From Sphingobacterium alkalisoli (GTDB lineage Bacteria > Bacteroidota > Bacteroidia > Sphingobacteriales > Sphingobacteriaceae), in the NCBI RefSeq assembly GCF_005049105.1, contig NZ_SUKA01000006.1, positions 124,001 through 188,000 of the forward strand: a stretch of DNA of 64,000 nt, given 5' to 3'. The translations under genes were made by a program, and so were the position numbers. The notes under the pieces are model-generated. The model saw nothing but the letters and a program-made list of their open reading frames with translations. It searched no databases and was not told where the DNA came from. Below, piece after piece: positions 16,332-25,330 of the stretch (the stretch's first letter is position 1; each line of letters begins with the position of its first letter).

Positions 16332-18911
16332 TTAAAAACCTCCCATATTTTGCATGATACTAAATGTGAAATTTTGTTTCCAATTGCTTGAGCTCATACC
16401 TGGGATAGGATCGAAGGCATGACCATAATCAATACCAAGCATACCAAATATAGGTAAAAATATACGTGCGCCAACACCTGCAGCGCGCCTTACTTTAAAT
16501 GGATTTACCTCCGAGAATTTATTCCAGGTATTACCCGCTTCTGCAAATGCTAAAACAAATACGGTGGCTTGTTCATTCAGCATTACAGGATGGCGTAATT
16601 CGAGTTGATATTTAGCATATATCGGACTACCTGAATTGATCGCAATCTGTTGAAATCCATTCCCTGTAGATTCTGGAATGATGGTACCATTTGCATAGCC
16701 GCGCATGGCCAAAATTTCAGAACCTTGTAGAAAGTCAAATCCCTGCATACCATCACCACCTAACTTGAATCGTTCAAATGTAGAAGTAGGTGTCTCATCC
16801 GAATAGCTTCCTAAATAACCAAATTGTGCTTGCGTTTTTACAACTAATTTACCTACTACTTTGGTATACCATTGGGAATCAAATTTCCATTTGTGGTATT
16901 CAGTCCACTTATACTTTACGTTATCAACTGCAGTCGCGTAATTAATGTCATTAAATAGCGAGTATGGAGGAGTTAACTGTACAGAGAACTTGATATGTGA
17001 CCCGGAAGTTGGATAGATAGGCGCATCTACGGAATTACGACTAATCTCTTGGGTGAAGTTAATATTATATGCTGTACCATCAGAGAATAGGAAATAGTTT
17101 CCATAATTCTGTAGTTTATACCGTTGAAACGATAAGGAACTATTGATCTGAAAATAATTATCTGGCCATTGTAAACGCTTACCTAATGAAGCTGTAACTC
17201 CGGTCATCCAAATACGATTTAATTCGGAGTCGTTTACCATCTGTTCCCCAGTATACATATTAAAGCCACCATAAGATGAATTAGAAGTATAGGCACTTAA
17301 TCCAAAATAAATGGGTTTTTTCCCGCCTAACCACGGTTCTGTGAAGGAGAAATTATAAGACTGATAACGTTTACCGGATGTCTGGCCCCGAATACTAAGT
17401 TTTTGACCATCTCCGCGAGGAAGGGGCTTCCAAGCATCTTTTTTGAATAAGTTGCTTGTCGAAAAGTTATTGAAGGTTAAACCCAACGTACCGATAATTT
17501 GACCCGCACCATAACCACCGGACAATTCCACTTGATCGGAAGGCTTTTCGGTGACATTAAATACGACATCCGTCGTGCCTTCTTCGTGATTCATCGATGA
17601 GGAAGGAATATCAGGTGTGATCTTTTGCTCATCGAACATACCCAGCTGGGAAATCTCACGTATACTTCTCATGATGAGCTCTCGCGAATATTTCTGACCT
17701 GGCTTGGTATAGATGGAACGTAATACCACGCGATCATTTGTAACATCATTACCCTTTACAATAACATTGTTGATAGTGTATTGCTTGCCCTCACTGACCT
17801 GGATTTCCAGATCGACGGTATCTTGGTTGATGCGCTTGATAACGGGATTGATACTAAAAGTTAAATATCCGTCATTCTGGTAGAGTGCACTGATGTCATC
17901 ACTATTACGGGTTGGCCCCATTAATTTGGTGATCATTTTCTCTTCGCTGTACACATCTCCTTTTTCAATGCCTAGGATAATATTCAGTACCGAATCTTTA
18001 TAGCGTGTATTTCCTGTCCAACCAATATTACCAACGTAATATTTAGGACCTTCATAGACTTCTATATCGATAACGACTTCATTTTCATCATAACGATAAA
18101 TACTATCTGACAATATCTGTGCATCACGATAGCCTCTATCTTGCAACTTGGAAACCAATGTTTCTTTTGCTTCGGTGTACTTGTCTTCTTTAAATTTACC
18201 TGGGCCAAAAATTCTATACCATTTACGCGGTTTTACACCTTTTAAGAATTTTGACATCTGGTTATTCGAGAAAACATCATTTCCAGAGAAATTAACTTTG
18301 CGGACTTTGATTTTTTTATTTTTTTCTACATCAACAACGACAATTTCGTTATTGGATTGTGCAGTATCCTTTAGGGTTTTAATTTTGATGTCGGGATACA
18401 AGAAGGATTTCTCACGTAGAAAACGTTGTATGGTTAATCGGGTAGATTGCAAAAGGTTTTCATTGACAATTTTGCCAGCTCCCTCATTTAGTCTCTTGCG
18501 GACTTCCTCTGTTTGCGACTTGCTGAGCCCCGCAATGTCTATGCGCGTAAGACGTGGTCTCTCTTGCACCCGTATGTCAAAAAAGATATTTTCCCCTTCA
18601 ATTCGGGACGCCCATAGTTGTACATCGTCAAATAGGTTTTGAGCCATTAAGTTTTTAATAACATTTGCGGTAGCTTCTCCCGGAACCTCAATATATTGGC
18701 CCACGACAAGCTTAGAGATCGTAATTAATACTTCGGAATCCAAATATTGGGCTCCTGATACGGTAATGCCACCTATTACGTAATCTTTAGGTTGCAGATA
18801 ATTTATTTCATTGGGATCTGAAAGATTAATGGGATTGTTACCGATTTGTGAAAATGTCGATGTCCAGCTAAATAAAAAAAATGCTGTTATCAGTATATAT
18901 ATGTGCTTCAT
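16332..18911 (-). CDS. bamA: outer membrane protein assembly factor BamA
   Basis: An 859-residue Omp85 protein, the core insertase of the outer-membrane beta-barrel assembly complex. A signal peptide (about residues 1-21, ending TFSQ) is followed by a series of POTRA repeats (for example DYVIGGITVSGAQYLDSEVL, RKVNFSGNDVF, YVGNIGWTGN, TINNVIVKGNDVTNDRVV) and a 16-strand barrel from about residue 470. The C-terminal region has GMLGIDYGHAFD and ends with aromatic strand FTFSIMQNMGGF. It is co-directional with uppS upstream (153 bp away) and the two Skp genes downstream, which fits joint control of barrel-protein biogenesis. Confidence 0.96.
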   Translation of the reverse strand: MKHIYILITAFFLFSWTSTFSQIGNNPINLSDPNEINYLQPKDYVIGGITVSGAQYLDSEVLITISKLVVGQYIEVPGEATANVIKNLMAQNLFDDVQLWASRIEGENIFFDIRVQERPRLTRIDIAGLSKSQTEEVRKRLNEGAGKIVNENLLQSTRLTIQRFLREKSFLYPDIKIKTLKDTAQSNNEIVVVDVEKNKKIKVRKVNFSGNDVFSNNQMSKFLKGVKPRKWYRIFGPGKFKEDKYTEAKETLVSKLQDRGYRDAQILSDSIYRYDENEVVIDIEVYEGPKYYVGNIGWTGNTRYKDSVLNIILGIEKGDVYSEEKMITKLMGPTRNSDDISALYQNDGYLTFSINPVIKRINQDTVDLEIQVSEGKQYTINNVIVKGNDVTNDRVVLRSIYTKPGQKYSRELIMRSIREISQLGMFDEQKITPDIPSSSMNHEEGTTDVVFNVTEKPSDQVELSGGYGAGQIIGTLGLTFNNFSTSNLFKKDAWKPLPRGDGQKLSIRGQTSGKRYQSYNFSFTEPWLGGKKPIYFGLSAYTSNSSYGGFNMYTGEQMVNDSELNRIWMTGVTASLGKRLQWPDNYFQINSSLSFQRYKLQNYGNYFLFSDGTAYNINFTQEISRNSVDAPIYPTSGSHIKFSVQLTPPYSLFNDINYATAVDNVKYKWTEYHKWKFDSQWYTKVVGKLVVKTQAQFGYLGSYSDETPTSTFERFKLGGDGMQGFDFLQGSEILAMRGYANGTIIPESTGNGFQQIAINSGSPIYAKYQLELRHPVMLNEQATVFVLAFAEAGNTWNKFSEVNPFKVRRAAGVGARIFLPIFGMLGIDYGHAFDPIPGMSSSNWKQNFTFSIMQNMGGF

Positions 18912-19064
18912 TACGTGTTATTATGGATGCTAAAGTACATCAAACTCTTGTTAATTTTTGTTAAAAGAAAAATACGTCTATTTAGTTAATATTTAGCCTT
19001 TTCGCTACAAAGGTAATATTTTCATTATAATAAACTGCTTCTTGATGTTTTCATACAGATTTTA

Positions 19065-19796
19065 TTACAACTGTTCGCTTGTTTTTCCAAATCGTCGTTC
19101 CCGTAGCTGAAAATCACCTATTGCGTCAAATAGATCATTCCTTGTAAATTCGGGCCACATTTTGGGCGTAAACCAAAGTTCAGTGTAAGCCATTTGCCAT
19201 AGCAGGTAGTTGCTAATTCTATATTCTCCACTAGTTCTAATCATCAGGTCGGGATCGGGCAGATCTGCTGTATACAGGTGTTGCTCAAATATATTGTCAC
19301 TGATATCTTCTACACTTAAATCACCGGCTTTCACTTTGGTGGCAATTGCTTTAACCGCATCTACTATTTCCTTGCGGGAGCCATAACTCAATGCTAGAGT
19401 AAGGGTACAGGTGGTATTGGATTTGGTGGCCTCGATGGTTTCATTTAACTTTTCCTGACAATTAAAGGGTAAATCCGTAATGTTTCCAATCGTATTCAGT
19501 CGAACCCCATTTTTCTGGAAAGTCTTCAATTCTTTACTCAACGAGTTTACCAGCAATTCCATCAGTGCCTTCACCTCCAGTTTGGGGCGATTCCAATTCT
19601 CTGAGGAAAACGCATATAACGTTAGGTACTGAACACCTATTTCGATAGCACCTTCTAAGGTTTCTCTTACAGCGCTTACCCCGTTTTGATGACCAAATAC
19701 GCGTAACTTCCCTAGACCTTTGGCCCAACGTCCATTGCCGTCCATTATAATAGCAATATGTCGCGGTATATTAGTTTTGTCTAGTTTATCCTTCAT
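19065..19796 (-). CDS. uppS: di-trans,poly-cis-decaprenylcistransferase / UPP synthase
   Basis: A 243-residue cis-prenyltransferase making undecaprenyl diphosphate for peptidoglycan and O-antigen carriers. The active-site motif HIAIIMDGNGRWAKGLG is at residues 13-29, with the catalytic Asp in MDGNG; GHQNGVSAVRE, TLYAFSSENWNRP and the C-terminal DLMIRTSGEYRISNYLLWQMAYTEL are all conserved. Length is standard. It lies in the envelope operon between the DUF6089 gene (33 bp upstream) and bamA. Confidence 0.96.
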   Translation of the reverse strand: MKDKLDKTNIPRHIAIIMDGNGRWAKGLGKLRVFGHQNGVSAVRETLEGAIEIGVQYLTLYAFSSENWNRPKLEVKALMELLVNSLSKELKTFQKNGVRLNTIGNITDLPFNCQEKLNETIEATKSNTTCTLTLALSYGSRKEIVDAVKAIATKVKAGDLSVEDISDNIFEQHLYTADLPDPDLMIRTSGEYRISNYLLWQMAYTELWFTPKMWPEFTRNDLFDAIGDFQLRERRFGKTSEQL

Positions 19797-19828
19797 TGTT
19801 ATGATGTTCTTCTTTACAATCTATAAGT

Positions 19829-20638
19829 CTATTGCCACCAATAACATTTCGTACTGATTAAGGTGTACGTCAATGTAAATCCGGCTGTCATATAGCCGTC
19901 GTAATTTTTGCCATTTCCTCTCGCTTTGCCAGCATTTGTGTCAATTTGACCACTCGGGTCGGCTAAAAAATCCCAGGTTTCAGGGGATACAGAGTAGGAT
20001 CTTGGGGGAGAGGTGGCATAATTTTTACTCACGTTATCAATGTTATCATTGAAGGTAGTGCGGTATATTACTTCAGCACCAATACTCCAAGGGCCTTTAA
20101 TATTATATTTAAATCCAAATCCAAAAGGTACGGAAATGGCAATTTTTGAATATTTGTCGGGATTACTTTCTACATCATGCTCTAACTGCAATTCTCTTAG
20201 CTTAATAGTTGTGCCATCTAAATTGACATAAGGGTCATGCAGCGCAGCAGATATGCCGGCTAGCAAATAGGGTGTGTAACGATTAACCGCTTTACCTGCA
20301 ATGAATCGGAAAAAATTAAATTCTGTAGTTATTGTAAATTCTTTGAGGTGGTTGTTAAATTGTAACGCACGATTTTGCTGTGCAGTGAATTTGGAATCCA
20401 GGTCACTGCCATGAAGTGCAATGTAATTAAGTCCAGCCTTAATTCCCCAAGTGGGGTTGAGATTGTACTTTACGGCAACACCGCCACCAATATTCTGATA
20501 ATAAAAGGGATTGTTAGGATTAATATCCCCCATATAACCGGTTCCAAATCCTGTGATACCAAATTCGTATCGCTGTGCGTAGGATCTTACTTGTGCACAG
20601 AGTATAAATAGTATAATGATATATCGGAAATAGACCAA
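19829..20638 (-). CDS. DUF6089 family outer-membrane beta-barrel protein
   Basis: A 269-residue exported protein: signal peptide up to about residue 21 (CAQVRSYAQ), then RYEFGITGFGTGYMGDINPNNPFYYQNIGGGV, the family's hallmark opening, with regularly alternating strands (FTITTEFNFFRFI, YTPYLLAGISAAL, PFGFGFKYNIKGPWSIGAEVIYRTTF) of a small outer-membrane barrel. The function of the family is not known; its usual home between nadK and uppS/bamA in Bacteroidota suggests a role in envelope assembly. The ending ISTKCYWWQ is not the usual barrel signature. Confidence 0.85.
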   Translation of the reverse strand: MVYFRYIIILFILCAQVRSYAQRYEFGITGFGTGYMGDINPNNPFYYQNIGGGVAVKYNLNPTWGIKAGLNYIALHGSDLDSKFTAQQNRALQFNNHLKEFTITTEFNFFRFIAGKAVNRYTPYLLAGISAALHDPYVNLDGTTIKLRELQLEHDVESNPDKYSKIAISVPFGFGFKYNIKGPWSIGAEVIYRTTFNDNIDNVSKNYATSPPRSYSVSPETWDFLADPSGQIDTNAGKARGNGKNYDGYMTAGFTLTYTLISTKCYWWQ

Positions 20639-20727
20639 TTTTATTGATTTTGGATGTAAAGATAAAGTTTTTAATAGAATACTCTACCTTTAAATTTTGT
20701 TAAATAATATGAATTACCCAAGCGTGT

Positions 20728-21621
20728 CTAATAATTACGTACATCGATACCCCAAAGAAGTTTTTCGCGTAACGTACTGAAATAAGCGTCTTTTTCTAGC
20801 CGGATTAAGTTTATGCCAAAGGGTGCTTTTTTAATGGTTAAATGTGTAGAGATAGGTAATGTTTCACTTCGCGAATCGCAGCTTAAGATGAAATTTTCTG
20901 TTCTACTTTCGATTTGGAGATGCAATTCCATGTCGGATGAAACGACAATGGGTCTTACATTTAGATTGTGGGGAGAAATAGGGGTAATCACAAAATTACC
21001 GCTTCCAGGCATAATAATTGGCCCTCCACAACTCAACGAATAGGCTGTAGATCCCGTAGGGGTAGCAATAATTAATCCATCTGCCCAATAGGAATTAAGA
21101 AGTTCGCCGTTGATGGATGTATTGACCGTTATCATCGAAGAGGTATCAAAGCGAAACACTGTAATATCGTTAAGCGCAAAATTTTCCCCTCCGAATAAAT
21201 CCCGTCCTTCTGTTTCAACGGTTAATAAAGTGCGGGATTGTATAGTATACTCGCCATTCAATATCTTGTGCAGAGCTTCTTTGATCTCGGTTTTCTGAAT
21301 ATTAGCCAGAAATCCCAATCGACCAAAGTTAACGCCGACAATCGGTATTCCGGTGTCTTTGATGATCGAAACTGCGGACAGCATCGTCCCATCTCCCCCC
21401 AAGCTCAGCATGAAAGTGATGTGTGTAGGCAGGTCCGTATAGGAAGTAAACGTTTTTAGGTCACTGGGGCAGGAAACGTGTGCTTTGAGAAAGGTGTAGA
21501 ACTCATCGTAAACGTAGATATCGATCTCTTTTTCGGTGAGGAAAGTAAAAAGTTCTTCTACGAATGTATTTACAGACGTATTAAAAGCTCTTCCGTATAT
21601 AGCTATAGCAATACTATTCAT
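20728..21621 (-). CDS. nadK: NAD kinase
   Basis: A 297-residue cytoplasmic kinase phosphorylating NAD to NADP. The catalytic motif LGGDGTMLSAV, GVNFGRLGFLANI and the NAD-binding DGLIIATPTGSTAYSLSCGGPIIMP are clear, and the C-terminal PISPHNLNVRPIVV is conserved. The start MNSIAIAIYGR fits the family. It is the second gene of the leftward operon headed by the CBS protein (40 bp downstream of it) and leads into the DUF6089 gene. Assignment is firm. Confidence 0.97.
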   Translation of the reverse strand: MNSIAIAIYGRAFNTSVNTFVEELFTFLTEKEIDIYVYDEFYTFLKAHVSCPSDLKTFTSYTDLPTHITFMLSLGGDGTMLSAVSIIKDTGIPIVGVNFGRLGFLANIQKTEIKEALHKILNGEYTIQSRTLLTVETEGRDLFGGENFALNDITVFRFDTSSMITVNTSINGELLNSYWADGLIIATPTGSTAYSLSCGGPIIMPGSGNFVITPISPHNLNVRPIVVSSDMELHLQIESRTENFILSCDSRSETLPISTHLTIKKAPFGINLIRLEKDAYFSTLREKLLWGIDVRNY

Positions 21622-21661
21622 TACGACGTTTTATGTTCTGCACAAAAATGCAAAAGAATAA

Positions 21662-22321
21662 TTATATATCTAAATAATTCATCAAAAGGTCGTATCGATC
21701 TTGTATATCAGACTGATCTCCTCCATCTCTAAAAGTCGCCTTTACTACATAGTCGTTACGCCATAGGGAAGAGACAATTGACGCTATATTTGTTTTGCTG
21801 ACTTTGATGGTGAGTTCCAGTTTCGAAGATTCAGCAATAGGGCGTACCGCTGTACTCAGGATAACTGTATTTTCGGCTTCTATGAGGCGCGCGACGTGAG
21901 AAAGGGCATTGTCTCGCATACCCAGTTCCAAGACTATTATCGCGCCCTCTTGGTAGCCTAGGGTTTCATTCAGCGCAACCAGTAGGTTTTGTTTTGTTAG
22001 TATCCCGATATATTCATGATTTTTGTTCAAAATAGGAATGATACAGTAGTCGTAAGATGCGATAAGTTGTAATGCGTCGTAGATATGCTGATAATCGAAT
22101 AAGTAGATCGGTTTGAATTTAGTAGATAGTACTTCTATTGGAAGACTACCATCTATTTGTTCTAAGAGTAAATCCTCTGATATAAGTCCGTGGTATCGAC
22201 CATTACTTACGACAGGCAAATATTTGACTTGGAATTCATTCATGTTGTTCAATACAAAATCGACAGTGTCTTTTGGTAGAACTTCATGGAAATCAGATGA
22301 TATGGATTGGCCAATAAACAT
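21662..22321 (-). CDS. CBS-domain pair protein
   Basis: A 219-residue soluble protein with two CBS motifs (about residues 1-60 and 65-130: KYLPVVSNGRYHGLISEDLL; CIIPILNKNHEYIGILTKQNLL), which bind adenine nucleotides in the family. The second half (GAIIVLELGMRDNALSHVARLIEAENTVIL) has an ACT-like beta-alpha pattern. The ligand and target are unknown. It is first in the nadK-DUF6089-uppS-bamA-skp operon, so it could relate nucleotide or energy state to that operon, which is an inference only. Confidence 0.85.
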   Translation of the reverse strand: MFIGQSISSDFHEVLPKDTVDFVLNNMNEFQVKYLPVVSNGRYHGLISEDLLLEQIDGSLPIEVLSTKFKPIYLFDYQHIYDALQLIASYDYCIIPILNKNHEYIGILTKQNLLVALNETLGYQEGAIIVLELGMRDNALSHVARLIEAENTVILSTAVRPIAESSKLELTIKVSKTNIASIVSSLWRNDYVVKATFRDGGDQSDIQDRYDLLMNYLDI

Positions 22322-22409
22322 TATAGTCTTTTATATGTTAAACAATAAAAAAAGAAAAACGTTTAATCGTTATTCTAAATATATGTATTCTCGAGATCGT
22401 TATCCCTAC

Positions 22410-22417
22410 CAAACATA
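22410..22417 (-). promoter_or_regulatory. -7 element of the CBS/nadK/bamA operon promoter
   Basis: On the minus strand the sequence TATGTTTG matches the Bacteroidota -7 consensus TAnnTTTG, 89 bp before the CBS gene start. The -33 site about 20 bp upstream reads ATG rather than TTG, so the match is partial. Confidence 0.45.
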
Positions 22418-22521
22418 CTGATTATTCCTAATTAGTTCATTGTTTTTCTTATCTACTTAATATTATTTTATGTACTTTTACGGTACGGGACACGTGAGAA
22501 TTTTGAATTCAACCATAACAC

Positions 22522-23352
22522 ATGGCGACTGAGCAAGATAAGTTTATACAAGTAAGAGAAGTAATACATAAAAAAAGTCCGAAACTGGCCAAATGGATAC
22601 CAAAACCATTAATTAGTTATTTAAAACGTACGATTCATGAGGATGAAATAAATTATATCATGACCACCTACAAGGATTTGTATGGGCTAGATTTTGTGGA
22701 CGCATTGATAAATGAATTGGGTGTTGAAGTTGTTTTGGAAGGTGAAGATAACATTCCTATCGATGAAAGTGTTATTTTTGCTTCCAATCATCCGCTTGGT
22801 GGATTAGATGGTATTGCGTTTATGCAGGCCATAGGACGCTATCGGAGGGACGTAAAATTTTTGGTAAATGATATCTTGCTCAATATACGCAATTTAGAAC
22901 CTCTTTTTATTGGGGTAAATAAAGTGGGAGGACAAAACAAAAATGCCATATCGGCAATAGATGATGCATATGCTGCGAATCAAGCTTTGCTTGTATTTCC
23001 GGCAGGTTTGGTCTCCCGTAAGATTGAAGGTGAAATTGTTGATTTAGAATGGAAGAAAAGCTTTATTTCAAAGGCTAAAAAATATAAAAAGAATATAGTT
23101 CCTGTCTTTATTGAAGGGAAAAATTCTAACTTCTTTTATAATTTTTCTCGATGGAGACAGAAATTAGGGGTAAAATTTAATATGGAGATGTTATATTTAC
23201 CAGATGAAATGTTTTCGCAAAGAGGGCAACGGGTGACCATAAAAATTGGTAAAAAAATACCGTATACAGATTTTGATACGGCTAAAAATGAGAGGCAATG
23301 GGCTGCAGAAGTGAAGCAGTTGGTTTATGAAATGGCGAAGGACAATAAATAG
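22522..23352 (+). CDS. lysophospholipid-type O-acyltransferase, GlsA-like
   Basis: A 276-residue PlsC-superfamily acyltransferase at the inner membrane, expected to esterify an acyl chain to a hydroxylated lipid. The acyltransferase motif is SNHPLGGLDGI with His90 and Asp96, one residue longer than the usual HX4D; FPAGLVSRK stands for the FPEG motif and IVPVFIEG for the last block. The stop is 3 bp before the GNAT-type acyltransferase gene. This arrangement matches the glsA/glsB pair that makes N-acyl-3-acyloxy glycine lipids in Bacteroides. Preference for glycine over ornithine or serine-glycine cannot be seen in the sequence. Confidence 0.85.
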   Translation: MATEQDKFIQVREVIHKKSPKLAKWIPKPLISYLKRTIHEDEINYIMTTYKDLYGLDFVDALINELGVEVVLEGEDNIPIDESVIFASNHPLGGLDGIAFMQAIGRYRRDVKFLVNDILLNIRNLEPLFIGVNKVGGQNKNAISAIDDAYAANQALLVFPAGLVSRKIEGEIVDLEWKKSFISKAKKYKKNIVPVFIEGKNSNFFYNFSRWRQKLGVKFNMEMLYLPDEMFSQRGQRVTIKIGKKIPYTDFDTAKNERQWAAEVKQLVYEMAKDNK

Positions 23353-23355
23353 TGT

Positions 23356-24330
23356 ATGCAAGAAATTATACCTCCAGTAGATAGAGAGCTGATCAAAACG
23401 GAACTCACGAAAGAAGCTTTTTTAAGATATACCAATAATGGTAATAATGAAGTTTATCTCGTGAATTACCACTCTGCGCCTAATATCATGCGCGAGATAG
23501 GACGTTTACGAGAGATTACGTTTAGAGGTGCAGGCGGAGGAACTGGACTACCGTTGGATATTGATGAAAACGATACGTCAACACATAATTACGATCAATT
23601 AATAGCATGGAACCCAGATGATGAGGAAATCATAGCTGGCTATCGGGTGATCAGATGTGATAATGCCATAGATGAACAGGGAGCGATACATTTGTCGACC
23701 GCTCATTATTTCGACTTCTCAGAAAAGTTCAAAAGTGAATATCTCCCGTTTACAATAGAACTTGGTAGATCCTGGGTGCAGCCTAAATACCAACCCGCAA
23801 TTGATAATAGAAAGGGCCTTTTTTCACTAGATAACCTTTGGGATGGATTGGGCGCGTTAGTGGAAATCACACCGGATGTAAAGTACTTATTTGGAAAGGT
23901 TACCATGTATCCGCATTTTAATGCACAGGCGAGAGATTTGTTGATCCACTTTATGGAATCGTATTTCCCCGATAAGGACGGATTAGTAAAACCGTACGTG
24001 AATCTCAACCTGGGATATAAAACAGATATTTCGAAATTTGTAGGACTCTTCGATGGCCTGTCATATAAAGAAGGGTACAAGATCTTAAATACTAAAGTGA
24101 GGGAACTTGGGGAGAATATTCCACCCCTGATTAATACCTACATGAACCTATCACCGTCGATGATGACCTTTGGCACGGCCTTGAATGATGAATTTGGAGA
24201 AGTAGAAGAGACGGGTATATTGATCATCCTAGAGGATATCTATCCAGCAAAGAAGGAACGACATATCGTAACCTATGAAAGAGATAAGGTCTATGGAAGT
24301 CGTAATAAACAAGTAGAGGGACAGTCTTAG
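23356..24330 (+). CDS. GNAT-family N-acyltransferase, GlsB/OlsB-like (hemolysin-related)
   Basis: A 324-residue protein of the Acetyltransf_5 group, which transfers a 3-hydroxyacyl chain to the amino group of an amino acid. Visible blocks are IMREIGRLREITFRGAGGGTGLPLDID, YDQLIAWNPDDEEIIAGYRVI, IELGRSWVQPKYQ and LFGKVTMYPHFNAQARDLLIHFM. It is predicted soluble or peripherally attached. It lies 3 bp after the O-acyltransferase gene, so the two steps of a lyso-lipid then diacyl-lipid path are encoded together. It is convergent with the GNAT gene at 24335. Substrate identity is inferred. Confidence 0.85.
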   Translation: MQEIIPPVDRELIKTELTKEAFLRYTNNGNNEVYLVNYHSAPNIMREIGRLREITFRGAGGGTGLPLDIDENDTSTHNYDQLIAWNPDDEEIIAGYRVIRCDNAIDEQGAIHLSTAHYFDFSEKFKSEYLPFTIELGRSWVQPKYQPAIDNRKGLFSLDNLWDGLGALVEITPDVKYLFGKVTMYPHFNAQARDLLIHFMESYFPDKDGLVKPYVNLNLGYKTDISKFVGLFDGLSYKEGYKILNTKVRELGENIPPLINTYMNLSPSMMTFGTALNDEFGEVEETGILIILEDIYPAKKERHIVTYERDKVYGSRNKQVEGQS

Positions 24331-24334
24331 CCCG

Positions 24335-24790
24335 CTACTTGTTTACATGTAAGGCCATTTCAATATGGGGGATATTATCTTCTAAATAAGGCTCGGTTTC
24401 TTTTTGGAAGCCTAAATTCTGATAAAAGCTTTGGAGATGTGCCTGCGCACTTATCCGTAGGCCATTGTTGGGGAATTCGGATAGGATTTGTTCAATACCC
24501 CTTTCCATTAATTGACGCCCAATTCCAAATTTTCTATAATCAGAAGCCGTTACTACTCTTCCGATGGAAGACTCTTTATACGAAATGCCTGGAGGAAGTA
24601 GTCTTGCATAGGCGATAATGTGATTCTCATGCAAACCAAAAAGATGCTCGGCTTTTAAATCTTTGTCATCGCACTCAGGATATAAACATTCCTGTTCAAG
24701 CATGAAAACATTGATGCGCAGTTTCAGAATTTGATATAATTCATAAGGCGACAAATTTTCAAATGTTTTTATCTTCCAGATGATGTTCAT
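24335..24790 (-). CDS. GNAT family N-acetyltransferase, ElaA-like
   Basis: A 151-residue acetyltransferase. The ElaA-type start (LSPYELYQILKLRINVFMLEQECLYPECDDKD) and the acetyl-CoA loop SIGRVVTASDYRKFGIGRQLMERGIEQI are conserved, and the C-terminal half has LRISAQAHLQSFYQNLGFQKETEPY. The acceptor is unknown. Its ATG overlaps the stop of yqeY by one base (TAATG), so translation is probably coupled. Confidence 0.9.
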   Translation of the reverse strand: MNIIWKIKTFENLSPYELYQILKLRINVFMLEQECLYPECDDKDLKAEHLFGLHENHIIAYARLLPPGISYKESSIGRVVTASDYRKFGIGRQLMERGIEQILSEFPNNGLRISAQAHLQSFYQNLGFQKETEPYLEDNIPHIEMALHVNK

Positions 24791-25239
24791 TATGTTAGTA
24801 AAGATTTCACCACCTCGGAGATTGTTTTACCATCAGCCTGGCCTGCTAGTTTTTGATTTGCAGCACCCATAACCTTGCCCATGTCTTTGATTCCAGATGC
24901 ATCGGTAGATGAAATAATTTCTTTTATGATATTTTCGATTTCACTTCTATCCAATTGTTTTGGAAGATATTGTTCGATAACCTCTTGTTCCTCTACTTCT
25001 ATTTGCAACAAATCTTCGCGCCCCTGAGCTTTATAGATCTCAGCCGATTCTTTTCGTTGCTTAACTAGTTTTTGTAACACTTTGATCTCTGTTTCCTCCG
25101 AAACTTCTTCGCTACTACCTTTCTCCGTTTTAGCTAATAAAATTGCAGCTTTCACAGCACGCAATCCACGTAACCTGGCAGTGTCTTTAGCGATCATAGC
25201 CGCCTTGATATCTTGATTGATTTTTTGTTCTAATGACAT
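24790..25239 (-). CDS. yqeY: GatB/YqeY domain-containing protein
   Basis: A 149-residue all-helical protein resembling the C-terminal tRNA-binding domain of amidotransferase subunit GatB. Signature parts are KINQDIKAAMIAKDTARLRGLRAVKAAI, AEIYKAQGREDL, EEQEVIEQYLPKQL and DMGKVMGAANQKLAGQADGKTISEVVKSLL. Function in free-standing form is not settled. It lies between an SDR gene and the ElaA-like gene. Confidence 0.94.
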   Translation of the reverse strand: MSLEQKINQDIKAAMIAKDTARLRGLRAVKAAILLAKTEKGSSEEVSEETEIKVLQKLVKQRKESAEIYKAQGREDLLQIEVEEQEVIEQYLPKQLDRSEIENIIKEIISSTDASGIKDMGKVMGAANQKLAGQADGKTISEVVKSLLT

Positions 25240-25267
25240 GATGTAATAAGTATTAATTATCTAAAGG

Positions 25268-25290
25268 TGAACCGCGCTAAAGTCGGTTCA
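25268..25290 (-). terminator. hairpin between the SDR and yqeY genes
   Basis: TGAACCG and CGGTTCA make a 7-bp stem with a 9-nt loop about 40 bp after the SDR stop. Only a weak T-rich stretch follows on the minus strand, so it may reduce rather than stop transcription into yqeY. Confidence 0.45.
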
Positions 25291-25330
25291 AAAGTCGTTT
25301 ATTTTGCTGTTTAATCCTTTTGTTCTTAAG

